Counted from the stretch's first letter, positions 20,439-30,823 are shown. The stretch is 56,000 nucleotides of DNA from Prorocentrum cordatum (GCA_963575745.1 CAUYUJ010019263.1:101501-157500); one strand, 5' to 3'. Notes: a model not told the origin generated them from the sequence alone. Numbers and translations are program-made.

Positions 20439-21296
20439 CTAGGAGCGAGCGGCCGCCGGTGGAGACGAGGGCCCAGCGTCGCGGCCTGAACCTGTCCGAC
20501 CCAACTGCAGTGCTTCAAGGAAACCTCGGGGCAGCCCTGCGAAGATCTGATGTCCGCGCAGGTGGATATCGAGGCCCTTGCTCCAGAAGATCCTGCAGGC
20601 CCCCCAGGAAGTTGTCGTCTGGCGTCTCCTGGACCCCCGAGACGCAGTCAGGGCCTCGTCAAGGCCATCCCAAATCTTGGCCCACAACTTCCGCTGGGAG
20701 TCAGCCGTGTCCATGGGGGGACTTGAGGGGCCACTAGGGGTATCCACATGCGAGAGTTGCCATCCCTGCGGCTTCGCCCATCGGTGCACTGCGCCAGGCG
20801 ATTGTACCAGAGACTTACTTACCCATGCGCGGAACGTCTTTGCGCGCTGCTGGGCTAGCTGGCTCTCAATATCTTCTGCCTGCTTCCCGAGAAAGGTGTG
20901 AAATAACAGCGGCATGTGCGGGGGTTGAGCAATGATACGTACCAGATAATGCACGACATCATCCAAAACATGCTGCGCAATGTGCTTACGAAGCTTGCGA
21001 TTGGCCCCCGCCCCCCAATAAAGTCAACCATGCGCGCCCAATCATGCACATGTTCGTCATGCGATGCGTGCTGGCAGCGCCTCTGAGGATCCAGAATGCG
21101 AACCTGAAGAGTACGAAGGGTCCTGGATTGCGTCGTGCCCGCTGGCTGCTGCCGTGCCAAGACCCCCCCCGGTTGAATATAGATACTGCGGGCCCTCGCT
21201 GCGCCCGCGATATTCAGACCCGGGCTTTGCGAGCTGGAAGATCGGGCACCACTCATTCTCATCCCCCATGTACAGAGTAGGTGCCAGTGAGTTGTG
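20439..21296 (-). pseudogene. LINE-1 endonuclease-to-RT linker
   Basis: Two overlapping phases. The clearest part, AKTFRAWVSKSLVQSPGAVH followed by RWAKPQGW, is the conserved helical motif that precedes the reverse transcriptase in this LINE class. No catalytic residues are expected here. Confidence 0.6.
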
Positions 21297-22236
21297 TCAC
21301 TCAAGGCGCTCGCCAGGAGCTCCAAAGCCTTTAGCAGAGTCCTTCTGCATGGTGCCTGTCCAGCCAATTCCTGAGTCTCCCCGCTGATCATACAATGGTT
21401 CTCCATCTCGAGCTTCGGCGCCCTGAGTAGCTGGGAGAGGCTGCATTGGGGAAGCGTGCGGTCCCTTCAACGGCCTTGCTCGCTGAGCCCTCGGACGCAC
21501 CCCCAAGGTGGCCTGAATCGGGTAGTGCTGACGAGGGGGAAATCCTGGAACTCGATCGGGAGTGGACATCTCGGCTGCGAGACAATTACTAGCAAGCCAG
21601 GAATCCAATGTAGACGCGTCGCCTGTGCCAGGGCCCCGATAGGTACCAAGAGCGGGCTCCGCCACTCGAAATACATCAGGGTGAACATTCCAATCTCCAG
21701 AGATCGAGAACGACAAAGAGTAACACCTAAGACATTCACCAGGACGGGTCAGCAGGGCGGCGTTGCTCCCTTCGAGGCGCGAGCCTTGTTCGAGATCGAC
21801 AAATCCGACAATTAATCCACCTCGTAGTCCTGTCTGTGCCTGCGTGCGCACCAAATGACCTGGCAAGATGGCGTGTGACCTCGCGATCGTAGTCAATGGC
21901 GCGGCACTGATGTGTGAGCGAATGAACATACCAACTCCTCCAGTGGGCTTCTGGCGTGTAGACTGCGTAGCATCGCTGATGAAGGCCTGCCATTCCCGCC
22001 TACGACACCACTCTTCAGCTAATGCACGCTACTTTCTCGCCAAAGACGTGCAGCTTTTGGCCAGTGACAAGAAGCGCTTGACAGTGCCGAAGGAAGTCCT
22101 GCATCTGGGGCCAGCCTGAACTGTTGAAGGTGGCAATAGTGAGCCCGTGGCGCCCGCGTGAAGCGCGGCGGCCGCGCCGAGGACCAGCGAACGAAGCGGC
22201 GTCGCTGCCGGTGTGTCCAGCAAAGTCCTTCGACAT
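21297..22236 (-). pseudogene. LINE-1 endonuclease domain (AP-endonuclease-like)
   Basis: This domain nicks target DNA to prime reverse transcription. It opens with TIATFNSSGW, the Asn-containing first motif. The next motif region reads LLVTGQKLH where a catalytic Gln-Glu is expected, so the metal-binding Glu is missing. After a frameshift near 22030 it continues as EEWCRRREWQAF and GGVGMFIRSHI, then ISGDWNVHPDVF (intact GDWN), STLDSWLASN and HYPIQATL (probable final Asp and His motifs). It ends in a linker. The motif order matches exonuclease-endonuclease-phosphatase domains of dinoflagellate LINEs. Confidence 0.75.
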
Positions 22237-23263
22237 ACACCTCCCTGTTAGTCGTCAGGGTACATGCCGCGTCTGCGCCCGTGCAAGGCCGACCGCTGGC
22301 TAATTCGCAAGGCGCGGGCCCACGTGGTCCCCGCGCTGGCTTGGCGCCGGCGCCCGACGACGGGATGGGGGATTCCCATGGCACAGTGTGCACGGCAAAA
22401 TCGGCGACGTACGCCTCCCTGTTCGCCGCCAAGTAACATGCCGCGTCTGCGCCCTGCAAGGCCGACCGCTGGCAAGCTCGCAAGGCGCGGGCGCATTTGG
22501 TCCCTGTGCAGACTTGGTACCGACGCCCGACGACGGGACGGGGGGTTCCCGTGACGCACAGCTGCTTTCCGAGCTGCTGGCAAAGGCCGCCCCAAGTAGA
22601 TGCGAAGTTCAGTTCCAGCCAGGAACCAAATTCTGCGTCCAAGAATTCAAAGTCGGTTGCTTTGGTAAGCACCACAGCCCGCCAATCTCGTAGACGTCCC
22701 TCACGCATCGAACCGATCTCTTTGTCGCTCGATCTCGTAGTGCGTGGCAGAGGACGCTGGGGCCTGCGATGACGTTCAACTCCGTGGTCTGGTGGCAGTG
22801 CAGACTTGCGTACCTGCATCAGGTTGGCGTCGTCCTCTATCGGGCCACCGCCGTGATCCTCTGGCGGAGGCCTTGGGGCTTCGGGCTGAGGTGCGTCATC
22901 TGGCGTGATCAGATCCCGCTGCGCAACAATTGTGGCAGCGGAAGATGCGAATTGACGTGTCGCCCCAGTGACCAAGAGATCCACGCGGGCCTGGTGCGCT
23001 TGCTGAGCAGCCAGTGAGAGCCGAACGTTGCGAACTGCGCCGGGACGAAGAGTCAGAATCTCGTGCCACCTCGCGCGGCCTTCCTTGTATATGTCCAAGT
23101 AGCGCAGATTGTGCTTCCGTATTTTCTCTTCCGCATCGAAGAACCTGTGGAGGCATGGGCGCTTCGCGAGCTCTCGGGCCTGCTCGGGCGCGGGGGCGGG
23201 GCGACGTAGGTGGGGCCCTCCATGGTTCACAACTCGGCATAACATTGACACCACCACAGCCAA
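22019..23263 (-). pseudogene. LINE-1 linker segment with internal duplication
   Basis: A 414-codon frame. Residues about 30-110 are helical (AEEKIRKHNLRYLDIYKEG). Residues about 240-350 contain two tandem copies of a roughly 60-residue unit with GADAAC-LTTNRE and GADAAC-LAANRE, encoded by a direct DNA repeat at about 22228-22556. The frame's last part overlaps the start of the endonuclease in another phase. Confidence 0.55.
22228..22556. repeat. Tandem duplication inside LINE-1
   Basis: Two units of roughly 165-185 bp sharing ATGCCGCGTCTGCGCCC, AAGGCCGACCGCTGGC and GCGCCCGACGACGGGA-type words. It expands the linker ahead of the endonuclease without closing the frame. Confidence 0.7.
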
Positions 23264-23276
23264 TCGTCATGGCCCA

Positions 23277-24235
23277 TCAGGTCGTCCCAGGCGACAACAT
23301 CACCAACCCGGTGACTAGCGTATCCACTGGGATGCTGCTGAAAGCTGTCTGGGTCCCATTCAAAATCTGGATCTCCCGCGGCGTGTGGGGGGGGGGGGCG
23401 CCAGGTAGCGCAGCATCGGGCTGAAAGTGACAGACGTGGTCGTCGCCGATGTCATCACGCAAAACTGCCTGAGCTGCCAGGTGCGCCTCGACCGCAACCT
23501 CGGCGGGCTCTTGAAGGACGTTGTTGGAATGCTGAACCAGCGGCTGATGGCCGCGACGCCCTGCGCGGTCTTCGCCAGTACAAGTGTCCAGAACTGCCTG
23601 CGCTGTGGTGTTGTCGCCCGCGGTCACGTCGTCGCGGTGATGATCCGCCACGATGTGCGCGCCTAGTGGTAGGATGTCGCCATTCGGAGCCTGCCGCGGC
23701 ATGTCTATGACGATGGCGAAGTAGCTGGTGCTGTCGAGGTTCGACAGCACAGGCCACAGGGGAGGCTGACGTGGGTGCTCGTGGTCGCCATCGCGGTCTT
23801 CAGACGGGGTCGCTGCGTCCCATGCCGTGGGTGTAGGCGGTGCAGTTGGTGCTGCTGCTGCTGCTGCAGGGGCGGCGGCCGTGTTGGGGCTCCGCTGCGT
23901 AGCCACCAATGAAAGTGCCTCGTTGAACCGACGCTTGAGCGAGCTAGCGTAGGTAGCCTCAGTGCCCGCCGTGACTGATGGAGCTGCATTGACAATCTGC
24001 CCCAGTCTTTCCATGGCCACTGCCACAGCCTGATCATCTCCTGGAGTCGGTGCGGCCGCCGTAGCGAGAACGGCAACGCGGGCGGCATGGACTTCCGCGT
24101 CGATGATCGCGAGCTCACTCTGCGCTTGAGCCAGCTCCTTCTGCTTGGAGTCCACTTGCGACTGCAGCAACCTGTGGGCCTCCGTAAGCACGCGGGCCTC
24201 GGTAGACTTCTGTCGCTGTCTGTCCAGCGATCGTC
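23277..24235 (-). pseudogene. LINE-1 coiled-coil segment
   Basis: 304-codon frame opening MLTEAHRLLQSQVDSKQKEL; the open frame extends a little further upstream (RRSLDRQRQKSTEAR). The first 60 residues are strongly heptad-like, then an Ala/Pro-rich linker, then DSTSYFAIVIDMPRQ. Coiled coils before the endonuclease are typical of this LINE class and probably multimerise the protein. It is one frame away from the zinc-finger segment. Confidence 0.6.
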
Positions 24236-24725
24236 TTAATTAGTCATCTGGTGTGCGGGGCGCTCTCTCGGCTTCCTCGGCATCTCGCAGCTCTTCTTGG
24301 CGGCGACCACCAAGCCGCTGTTGTCGTCGAGGCCGAGCCTCCGCAGAGCGGACAAAGCCTTGCGGGAACGAGAAACCGCATCTGAAGCCGTGGGCGGCTC
24401 ATCAGCAGGCTCGTCGGCAGCAGCGCGCTCTGGTCGGGCGCTACCTGCGCGAGGCGGTCGGCTGAACCGCCTGCCTGCTGGAGACCGAGCTGGCTGCCTG
24501 TCGGGCGGTGGGTTGGCGGGATCTTGCTTCCCAGCTCGATCTCGCCCGCAACGGAAGCAACGAACGTTGCTCGCAAACTTGCGACTATACCCGCACTAAC
24601 GACTAGCCAGACACGCCCACCTGGGCTCCACTTGCACGGCATCGTTACCCTTCTTGGCCACAGGCGAAGCGGAGCCGTGGTGCTGTTCCAGCAACTGATG
24701 GGCAGCTTCCAATCTGAGTAGGTGA
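24236..24725 (-). pseudogene. LINE-1 N-terminal zinc-finger segment
   Basis: The frame reads VQVEPRWACLASR, then TAG, then CGYSRKFASNVRCFRCGRDR in the same phase. The W-x-C, C, C-x2-C spacing resembles a RanBP2-type zinc finger, with the nonsense codon between the first two cysteines. The segment then continues through a Pro/Arg-rich stretch to a TAA at 24238-24236. In related LINE proteins an N-terminal finger of this kind probably binds element RNA (inference). Upstream start not defined. Confidence 0.6.
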
Positions 24726-24944
24726 CGTGCAGAACTGCGAGCCCTCCTCAATCGGCGATGCCATGGTGGGGAACCCGAGCGCGGCCTGCTGCCTGCAAGC
24801 GTGCCTCCAGCGCGCTGGCGTGCCGCCCGCCAGGGGGCGACCCAGGGCGCGGGGGGCGGCGGCGACAGGCCGCCGCGCAGGGGCCTATCGCGCGGTCGGC
24901 GCGGGCGGCCCTGCTGGGGGTGGGGACCTTCGACCCCCAGGAGG
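24726..24944. other. 5' flank of LINE-1
   Basis: Unique GC-rich sequence between LINE-1 and a GGA array. I looked for a DinoSL relic on the minus strand and saw none. Confidence 0.4.
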
Positions 24945-25022
24945 AAGAGGAGGACGAGGAGGAGGAGGGGGAGGAGGAGGAGGAGGAGGAGGAGGAGGAG
25001 GAAGAGGAGGAGGAAGAAGAGT
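24945..25022. repeat. (GGA)n array
   Basis: GAGGA triplets, nearly pure at 24955-25020. Confidence 0.9.
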
Positions 25023-25169
25023 AGAACTCGAGGCCGGGTCCGTCTGCCGAACCACCCGCCCGCCCGCCTTCTTCGTCCACGGCCAGGTCCCGCGCGGGGA
25101 AACCGGGGAAGTCGACCGCCTGTGGGCCCACCAGGGGGTGGCCCCCTCCTCCTCCACTCCTTGTCCTTG
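25023..25169. other. Spacer
   Basis: Unique sequence between a GGA array and a CTC array of opposite strand sense, giving a large imperfect inverted arrangement. No gene. Confidence 0.5.
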
Positions 25170-25275
25170 TCGTCCTCCTCCTCCTCCTCCTCCTCCTCCT
25201 TCTCCTCTCCCCCCCTCCTCCTCCTCCTCCTCCTCCTCCTCCTCCTCCTCCTCCTCCTCCTCCTCCTCCTCCTCT
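25170..25275. repeat. (CTC)n array
   Basis: Nearly pure CTC triplets, with a CCCCCC break at about 25208. Confidence 0.9.
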
Positions 25276-25295
25276 TCTGAATTATTCCTTCTGGG

Positions 25296-25454
25296 CATTT
25301 TCCTAAGGTGGAGGGCTCAGGGTGAAATCCAAATGGGCTTTTGCATCTCGAGAAGCAATCCGCCTCGTGATTCACCTCTTGCAGATTCGAACTTCGAGAA
25401 TCAATCGAAACGGTATTTCAGATTTCACCCTAGGCCCTCCACCCGAAGAAAATG
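25296..25454. mobile_element. MITE-like element E, 159 bp
   Basis: Terminal inverted repeats of 34 bp at 25296-25329 and 25421-25454 with about five mismatches; they share CATTTTC and GGTGGAGGGC and GGGTGAAATC. The interior has further palindromic words around CTCGAG and TTCGAA. No coding capacity. It begins 20 bp after a CTC array. Only one copy seen. Confidence 0.75.
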
Positions 25455-25559
25455 CTCGGTCCTTTCTGTTGTAAATTGAAGCCAGTCGGAAAGGCGGGGC
25501 CGGGCGTTTCGCCGGAGATTTCCTTACCATGCATGATCCTGAAGCTCATTTTGGTAGCA

Positions 25560-25900
25560 AGTTCACATGTGGAGAGCGGGCCGCTTCCAAAATGTGGCTC
25601 TCGCCTTAGCACCGCGCACGTTCGTCTTACAACGTTGCAAGAATTTCACGGATTGAGGGCGGGTGGTTTTCAAAATGAGACCCTCGCCGTAGCGCCGCGC
25701 GCAATAATTTCACGGATGGAGGGCGGGTGGTTTTCAAAGTGTGGCTCTCGCCTTAGCGCCGCGCGCATTCGCGCCATGCACATTCGTTTTCATATGCAAG
25801 AATTGTACGGATGGAGAACGGTTTCTTTCCAAAACGTGGTTCTCCGCTTAGAACCGCGCACATTCGTTTCATCATGTGCATCACACTCAAGGACTCCCAA
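25560..25900. repeat. Imperfect tandem repeat around GGGCGGGTGG...GCGCCGCG
   Basis: Four units at about 25565, 25648, 25710 and 25807. Each runs from a GGATGGAG..GG word through TTTCAAA or TTCCAAA to TCGCCTTAGC and CCGCGC. Spacing 62-97 bp. Adjacent, inverted GAG and CTC words let each unit fold. Confidence 0.65.
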
Positions 25901-25933
25901 GCGTAACGTACCAGAAACGGTTTTTTGAACGTT

Positions 25934-26080
25934 TCAGGATTGCCAGGGCGCAACAGTCATGTTAATGTGCGGTGTTGAAGTCCCAGGAGTGGTTTCTGGC
26001 ACGATGCATGATCCTCAAGACGCAACAATCAGGTTGATTCGTGGCGTTGGAGTCCAAATAATTGTGTTCTAGCCCGCTTC
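25934..26080. repeat. Two-unit direct repeat
   Basis: Two diverged copies (about 25934-26005 and 26010-26080) sharing CGCAACA, TCATGTTAAT/TCAGGTTGATT and GTTGAAGTCC/GTTGGAGTCC. Confidence 0.6.
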
Positions 26081-26091
26081 AGGATCTCCAG

Positions 26092-26891
26092 GGAGGGAGG
26101 GAGGATCTCCAGGTGCAGGATGGGAGGCCGCGCGTTGTGGCCCCACGTTGATTAGCTGCCTGCGCCTCGGCGGAAGCGCGGAGACCGCAGCGGCGATGAT
26201 GGCTACTGCTTGTCCTGACTGGTGGGACCACTAGCTGGCGCTCGGTCAATCGTTGCTGCTCTTGGGGGACCTGCGCTGCGCCGGCGGCCGCCTGGCGGAT
26301 TTCGCAGGGCTGGCTGCGCGCCACATCGCGCCGCGATTCGTCGTGCAACTCCCGAGGATCCCCGACGAAGGGGCTCCGCGCCAAGCGCCTGCGACCTTGC
26401 ATGAAGGCCGTCAATGCAAAGGCTGGCTGGTTTGACTACAGTGCGGAAGCCCTACGTCGCGTGCAACTTAGTATCGTCGACCAACTTGAGGGCTCGGCAG
26501 ACTGGGGTCTCGACGGCGACGGCTCGCACAACTTCACCCGTCGGAAGTTTGGCGACCCCGGTGACATAACAACGAAGATGATGAGGAAGATGCTGACAAA
26601 TATGACCAGAATAAGGTGGAGAAGATGTGCGAAATATGGAGGATCAGCAACATATGTTCAGGATGAGAAGGGGTAAAAGAAGAGCGAAAGGTGGAGAATG
26701 AGCAGGATGAGGATAATGGTGAGGGAGCAGAGGAGGGATACTGCTGCCCTTGCCGTCCCATACCTCCGACGACTCGGCTTCTTCAAGTATCAAGTAGACA
26801 ACCGCAAGAGATCCTCACCTCTGTGGAAGGTGGAGAAGTACCAACTGCCTGGACAATTTCGGGGCAGAACATTATTATCACCGATGGGCGC
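26092..26891. other. No supported gene
   Basis: A plus-strand frame at 26401-26676 (includes FDYSAEALRRVQLSIVDQLE) looks somewhat protein-like but is short and unrecognised. Minus-strand frames overlap. After 26560 the sequence is GATGA-rich. Confidence 0.35.
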
Positions 26892-26931
26892 CTCCTCCTC
26901 CTCCTCCTCCTCCTCCTCCTCCTCCTCCTCC
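26892..26931. repeat. (CTC)n array
   Basis: Pure CTC triplets immediately before the 103-bp satellite. Confidence 0.9.
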
Positions 26932-26934
26932 CCG

Positions 26935-27840
26935 CAGACGTGGCGAGGAGTAATGCAGATCCGCGTACGACATCATTCCGCTGGACCCTCCAGCAGCCCT
27001 CGAAAGTGGCGACCGTTTCGTATTTCGCAGCCGCCCATAAACATGCCGAGGTGTACTTAGATCCCAGCAGCCCTCGAAAGCGGCGACCGTTTCGCATTGT
27101 GCAGCCCCCCACAGACATGGCGAGGTGTAATTTAGATCCGCGTGTGACGTCACTCCGCTTGACCCTCCAGCAGCTCTCGAAGGTGGCGACCGGTTCGCAT
27201 TGTGCAGCCCCCCACAGACATGGCGAGGTGTAATTTGGATCCGCGTATGACGTCACTCCGCTGGACCCTCCAGCAACCCTCGAAAGTGGCCACCGTTTCG
27301 CATTGTGCAGCCCCCCACAGACGTGCCGAGGTGTAATTGAGATCCGCGTGCGACGTTACTCCGCTGGACCCTCCAGCAGCCCTCGAAAGTGGCGACCGTT
27401 TCGCATTGTGCAGCCCCCCACAGACGTGCCGAGATGTAATTGAGATCCAGGTATGGTGTCACTCCGCTGGACCCTCCAGCAGCCCTCGAAAGCGGCGACC
27501 GTTTTGTATTTCGCAGCCACCCACAAACATGGCGAGATGTATGTTTGAGTCGCGTACGACGTCACTCCGCTGGACCCCCAGCAGCCCTCGAAAGCGGCGA
27601 CCGTTTCGCATTGTGCAGCCCCCCACACATGGCGAGGTCGAACCCAGATCCGCGTATGACGTCACTCCGCTGGACCCTCCAGCAGCCCTCGAAAGCGGCG
27701 ACCTCGCCTTTCGCAGCCCCCCCACAGACGTGGCAAGGAGTAATGCAGATCCGCGTACGACGCCACTCCCCTGGACCCCCCAGCAGCCCTTGAAAGTGGC
27801 GACCGTTTCGTAGTTTGCAGCCCCCCACAGACGTGGCGAG

Positions 27841-27885
<45 letters not shown>

Positions 27886-28405
27886 ATATAAATGTATATA
27901 TATACATATATATATAGCTATCCGCGTACGACGTCACTCCGCTGGACCCTCCAGCAGCCCTCGAAAGTGGCCACCGTTTCGCATTGTGCAGCCCCCCACA
28001 GACGTGGCGAGGTGTAATTCACATCCGCGTGTGACGTCACTCCGCTGGATCCTCCAGCAGCCCCCGAAAGCGGCGACCGTTTCGTATTTCGCAGCCACCC
28101 ACAAACATGGCGAGGTGTAATGTATATCCGCGTGCGACGTCACTCCGCTGGACCCTCCAGCAGCCCTCGAAAGCGGCGACCGTTTCGCATTGTGCAGCCC
28201 CCCACAGACGTGGCGAAGTGTAATTTAGACCCGCGTATGACGTCAGTCCGCTGGACCCCCCAGCAGCCGTCGAAAGTGGCGACAATTTCGCAGATCTCGG
28301 CCCCCCACACATGGCGAGGTCGAATCCAGATCCGCGTATGACGTCGCTTCGCTGGTCCCTCCAGCAGCCCTCGAAAGCGGCGACCGTTTCGTATCTCGCA
28401 GCCCC
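26935..28405. repeat. 103-bp satellite, about 14 units
   Basis: The landmark word CTGGACCC recurs at 26981, 27261, 27364, 27467, 27570, 27670, 27771, 27942, 28045, 28148 and 28251, with variants near 27065, 27158 and 28352. The usual spacing is exactly 103 bp, with a few 100-101 bp units. Many units contain the palindrome TGACGTCA. One unit is split by a TA array. The minus strand is open through several units in each phase because 103 is not a multiple of three, giving repetitive pseudo-proteins. Confidence 0.9.
27843..27916. repeat. (TA)n array inside the satellite
   Basis: About 16 TA units, then TGTA/TATA variants, inserted in the spacer of one 103-bp unit and lengthening it to 171 bp. 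Confidence 0.9.
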
Positions 28406-28494
28406 CTGGGGATGGCGAGGAGGCGGGGTGGCAGGCAGGCAGGATGCAGGGCAGAAGGCGGGGTGACAGGCAGGTAACGAGAGGCAGGAGGCAG
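28406..28494. repeat. GGCAGG-rich lead-in
   Basis: Degenerate AGGCAGG and GGCGGGGTG words leading into the GGA array. Confidence 0.6.
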
Positions 28495-28913
28495 GAGGAG
28501 GAGGAGAGGAGGAGGAGGAGGAGGAGGAGGAGGAGGAGGAGGAGGAGGATAGAGGATGGGGGAGGAGGAGGATAGAGGATAGAGGATAGAGGATAGGAGG
28601 AGGAGGAGGAGGAGGAGGAGGAGGAGGAGGAGGAGGAGGAGGAGGATGGGGGAGGAGGAGGAGGAGGAGGAGGAGGAGGAGGAGGAGGAGGAGGAGGAGG
28701 AGGAGGAGGAGAGGAGGAGAGGAGGAGGAGGAGGAGGAGGAGGAGGAGGAGGAGGAGGAGGAGGAGGAGGAGGAGGAGGAGGAGGAGGAGGAGGAGGAGG
28801 AGGAGGAGGAGGAGGAGGAGGAGGAGGAGGAGGAGGAGGAGGAGGAGGAGGAGGAGGAGGAGGGAGGAGGAGGAGGAGAGGAGGAGGAGGAGGAGGAGGA
28901 GGAGGAGGAGGAG
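28495..28913. repeat. Long (GGA)n array
   Basis: About 420 bp, the longest GGA array in the window. It has short ATAGAGGATA interruptions at 28548-28595 and a pure run of roughly 130 bp at 28730-28860. Frames of several hundred codons over it are homopolymeric artefacts. Confidence 0.95.
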
Positions 28914-28959
28914 GACCATCCCTTTCCAAACACAATACAACACACACATTCTGCCATCA

Positions 28960-29255
28960 TATTTGGAGCACGCGCGGCCGCCCCGCGGCCACCTCATATG
29001 GTATTCTGCAGGGGCGGCCGGGGTGCCAGCAGGTCGCGCCTGCCTTCTGGGTGCAGGTGGTCGACCGACTGCTTTGACAAATCCATGGCTGCTGTCATCT
29101 CTAGGGGGAAAACACACATCTACCTCGCTTTTGACCACCCTCGCGTCCAAGAGATACCAAACGATGCCAAGTTGCAGCCTGTACTGGTCAGGCCGCTTGA
29201 CGAGGAGGCGCGTGGTATGGCTTGGTTTTGCCTGGAAGCGAAAGCGGGGTAGGTA
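28960..29255 (+). pseudogene. Orphan coding fragment (unrecognised)
   Basis: After the GGA array a plus-strand frame reads SYGILQGRPGCQQVAPAFWV. A phase change near 29070 continues as KSMAAVISRGKTHIYLAFDH and VRPLDEEARGMAWFCLEAKA before a stop. The composition looks like real protein and unlike its surroundings. A GTAGGT directly after the last codons could be a splice donor, so this may be a captured exon. No family recognised. Confidence 0.35.
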
Positions 29256-29654
29256 ATGTACGCTCTGAATCTCGCCTTTCTGTTTCCGATGGGCCGTCGA
29301 AACCTCCAAATGGCTCCAAAACTGGCCAAGAGAGCGCCAAGCCGGGCCCAAGAGGCTGCGATACCGACCCCAAGAGTGCCCCACGCGCGCGGTGGCCAGC
29401 AGCCGCAAGCATGCGTTGGGGCGTGCGCAATTGCTGGCGTCGCAACAGTTGCGGCGTACGCAGGTGGAGCCCCCAGTAGCTGGCGCACTTGGCGCGCCTG
29501 GCACGCTTGGGCTTTCAGTGTGCCTGGTGCATCTGGGACCCGTAGCTTCTGCGGCGCTCTTACGCGATATGCTGACACCCGGGTGCTACTAGTGTGTTGG
29601 GAGGGTGGGTGGGAGTGAGCAAGACGGCTTGCGGGCGGGTGGGTAGCTTGAGCC
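29256..29654. repeat. Partial R2-like sequence and spacer
   Basis: 29270-29375 shares TTTCCGATGGGCC, CCAAGAG and GGCTCC words with R2. The rest is GC-rich with no supported gene. Confidence 0.45.
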
Positions 29655-30200
29655 CTCTCCCTACCACCTCCCCTGGGCGTGGGAGGGGGGGTGCGCGAGG
29701 CGCTAGAGCGTCCAAGATGGCTCCAGGAGGGCCTCAGAGACCCCAAGATGGCCTCCAAGATGGCCCAAGATAGCCGAACATGGTTCAGGATAGCCTCTGA
29801 CATACCTTTAAGAAGCCCCAATGGACGGATCCAAGTGCCTCCCGAGCCCTCCAATGACCCCCCCAAGAGGCAAGCATGGCTCCGAAACCTCATGGAAGTG
29901 GATGAGTTTTGCCTTTTCACTTTTCCGCTTCCGATGGGCCTCGGAGGCCTCAAGATGGCCCCAACATTTTCCAAAAGAGCACCAAAAGGGACCCAAGAGG
30001 ACCCCAAGACGGCCCCAATCGCGTCCAAGAGTGCCTCATGAGCGCCCCAAAAGAGCCCCAAAACGGCCCCCAAACTCAATTTTGAGCCTCTGACGGGGGG
30101 GCCTGCATCCCTGGGCCCCTTTGTTTTTGAGCAGTGAAGAGGGCTCCAAATGGCTCCGCGAGGAGCCCAAGAGAGACCCAAGATGGCCCGAAGAGGCCCG
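29655..30200 (+). repeat. Dispersed repeat R2, copy 2
   Basis: Starts CCTCCCCTGGGCGTGGGAGG, then GCGTCCAAGATGGCTCC, and keeps the R2 order including TTTTCCGCTTCCGATGGGCC. Followed at about 30235-30305 by an R3-like piece, the same order as at 53 kb. Confidence 0.75.
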
Positions 30201-30436
30201 CGATGAACACATTTCCAAGGCGGCTTCTGCACTGCATGCATCTACACTTCCCTGATCGAGGAACCTCGTCTGGCGATCTGCTTCGGGTGGGCCGGTGGGG
30301 ATGCGCGAAACGTCAAACATGAAACCTCGCCGTTCCAAAAGGCTGCTGGCACCATCCCTGCACTCGAAGGCAGCTGGGGCTGTACAGCCCCCCCGCAACG
30401 TCCGCTGTCGCCGGGGAGTGACAAATGCGCCCTCCA
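30201..30436. other. Spacer with R3-like piece
   Basis: Includes CACTTCCCTGATCGAGG and GGGCCGGTGGGGAT as in R3. The 44-base word around AACGTCCGCTGTCGCCGGGG (30397-30440) recurs nearly unchanged at 30777-30823, flanking the GGA array on both sides. Confidence 0.5.
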
Positions 30437-30770
30437 GGGTGGAGGAGGAGGGGGAGGAGGAGGATGAAGAGGAGGAGGAGGAGGAGGAGGAGGAGGAGGG
30501 GAGGAGGAAGACGAGGAGGAGGAGGAGGATAACGAGGAGGGGAAGGAAGAGGAGGAGGAGGAGGAGGAGGAGGAAGGGAGGATGATGATGATGAGGAGGA
30601 GGAGGAGGAGGGAGGAGGAGGGGGAGGAGGAGGAGGAGGAGGAGGAGGAAGGAGGAGGAGGAGGAGGGAGGAGGGGAGGAGGAGGAGGTGGAGGAGGAGG
30701 AGGAGGAGGGGGAGGGGGAGGAGAAGGAGGAGGAGGAGGAGGAGGAGGAGGAGGAGGAGGAGGACGAGGC
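30437..30770. repeat. (GGA)n array flanked by a direct repeat
   Basis: GGA array with AAG and ATG variants. It is bounded left and right by a direct repeat of about 45 bp (30397-30440 and 30777-30823) that contains GCGCCCTCCAGGGTGGAG. The array may have expanded within a duplicated sequence. Confidence 0.85.
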
Positions 30771-30823
30771 CCCCCGTAACGTCTGCTGTCGCCGGGGAAT
30801 CACAAACGCGCCCTCCAGGGTGG

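Larger units (their letters stand above)
17485..24725 (-). mobile_element. LINE-1: decayed non-LTR retrotransposon with RNase H
   Basis: About 7.2 kb on the minus strand. The order is: Cys-type zinc finger (24640-24540), coiled coil (24.2-23.3 kb), linker, AP-endonuclease-like domain (22.2-21.4 kb), linker, reverse transcriptase (20.4-19.3 kb), Cys/His knuckle (about 18.8 kb), RNase H (18.7-18.2 kb), C-terminal cysteine region. This is the usual order of dinoflagellate LINEs with RNase H. The frame changes at least six times and there are in-frame stops at the zinc finger and the knuckle, so this copy cannot make the full protein as read. Same family-level layout as LINE-3. No leader relic is seen at its 5' end. 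Exact ends are not defined. Confidence 0.85.

Noticed and set aside
26935-28405. CRISPR array
   Set aside because: The whole 103-bp unit is repeated; there are no unique spacers between short constant repeats.
28037-29504. Minus-strand frames of 307 and 454 codons
   Set aside because: Mostly poly-Ser, poly-Pro or poly-Leu from a (GGA)n array; not protein genes.
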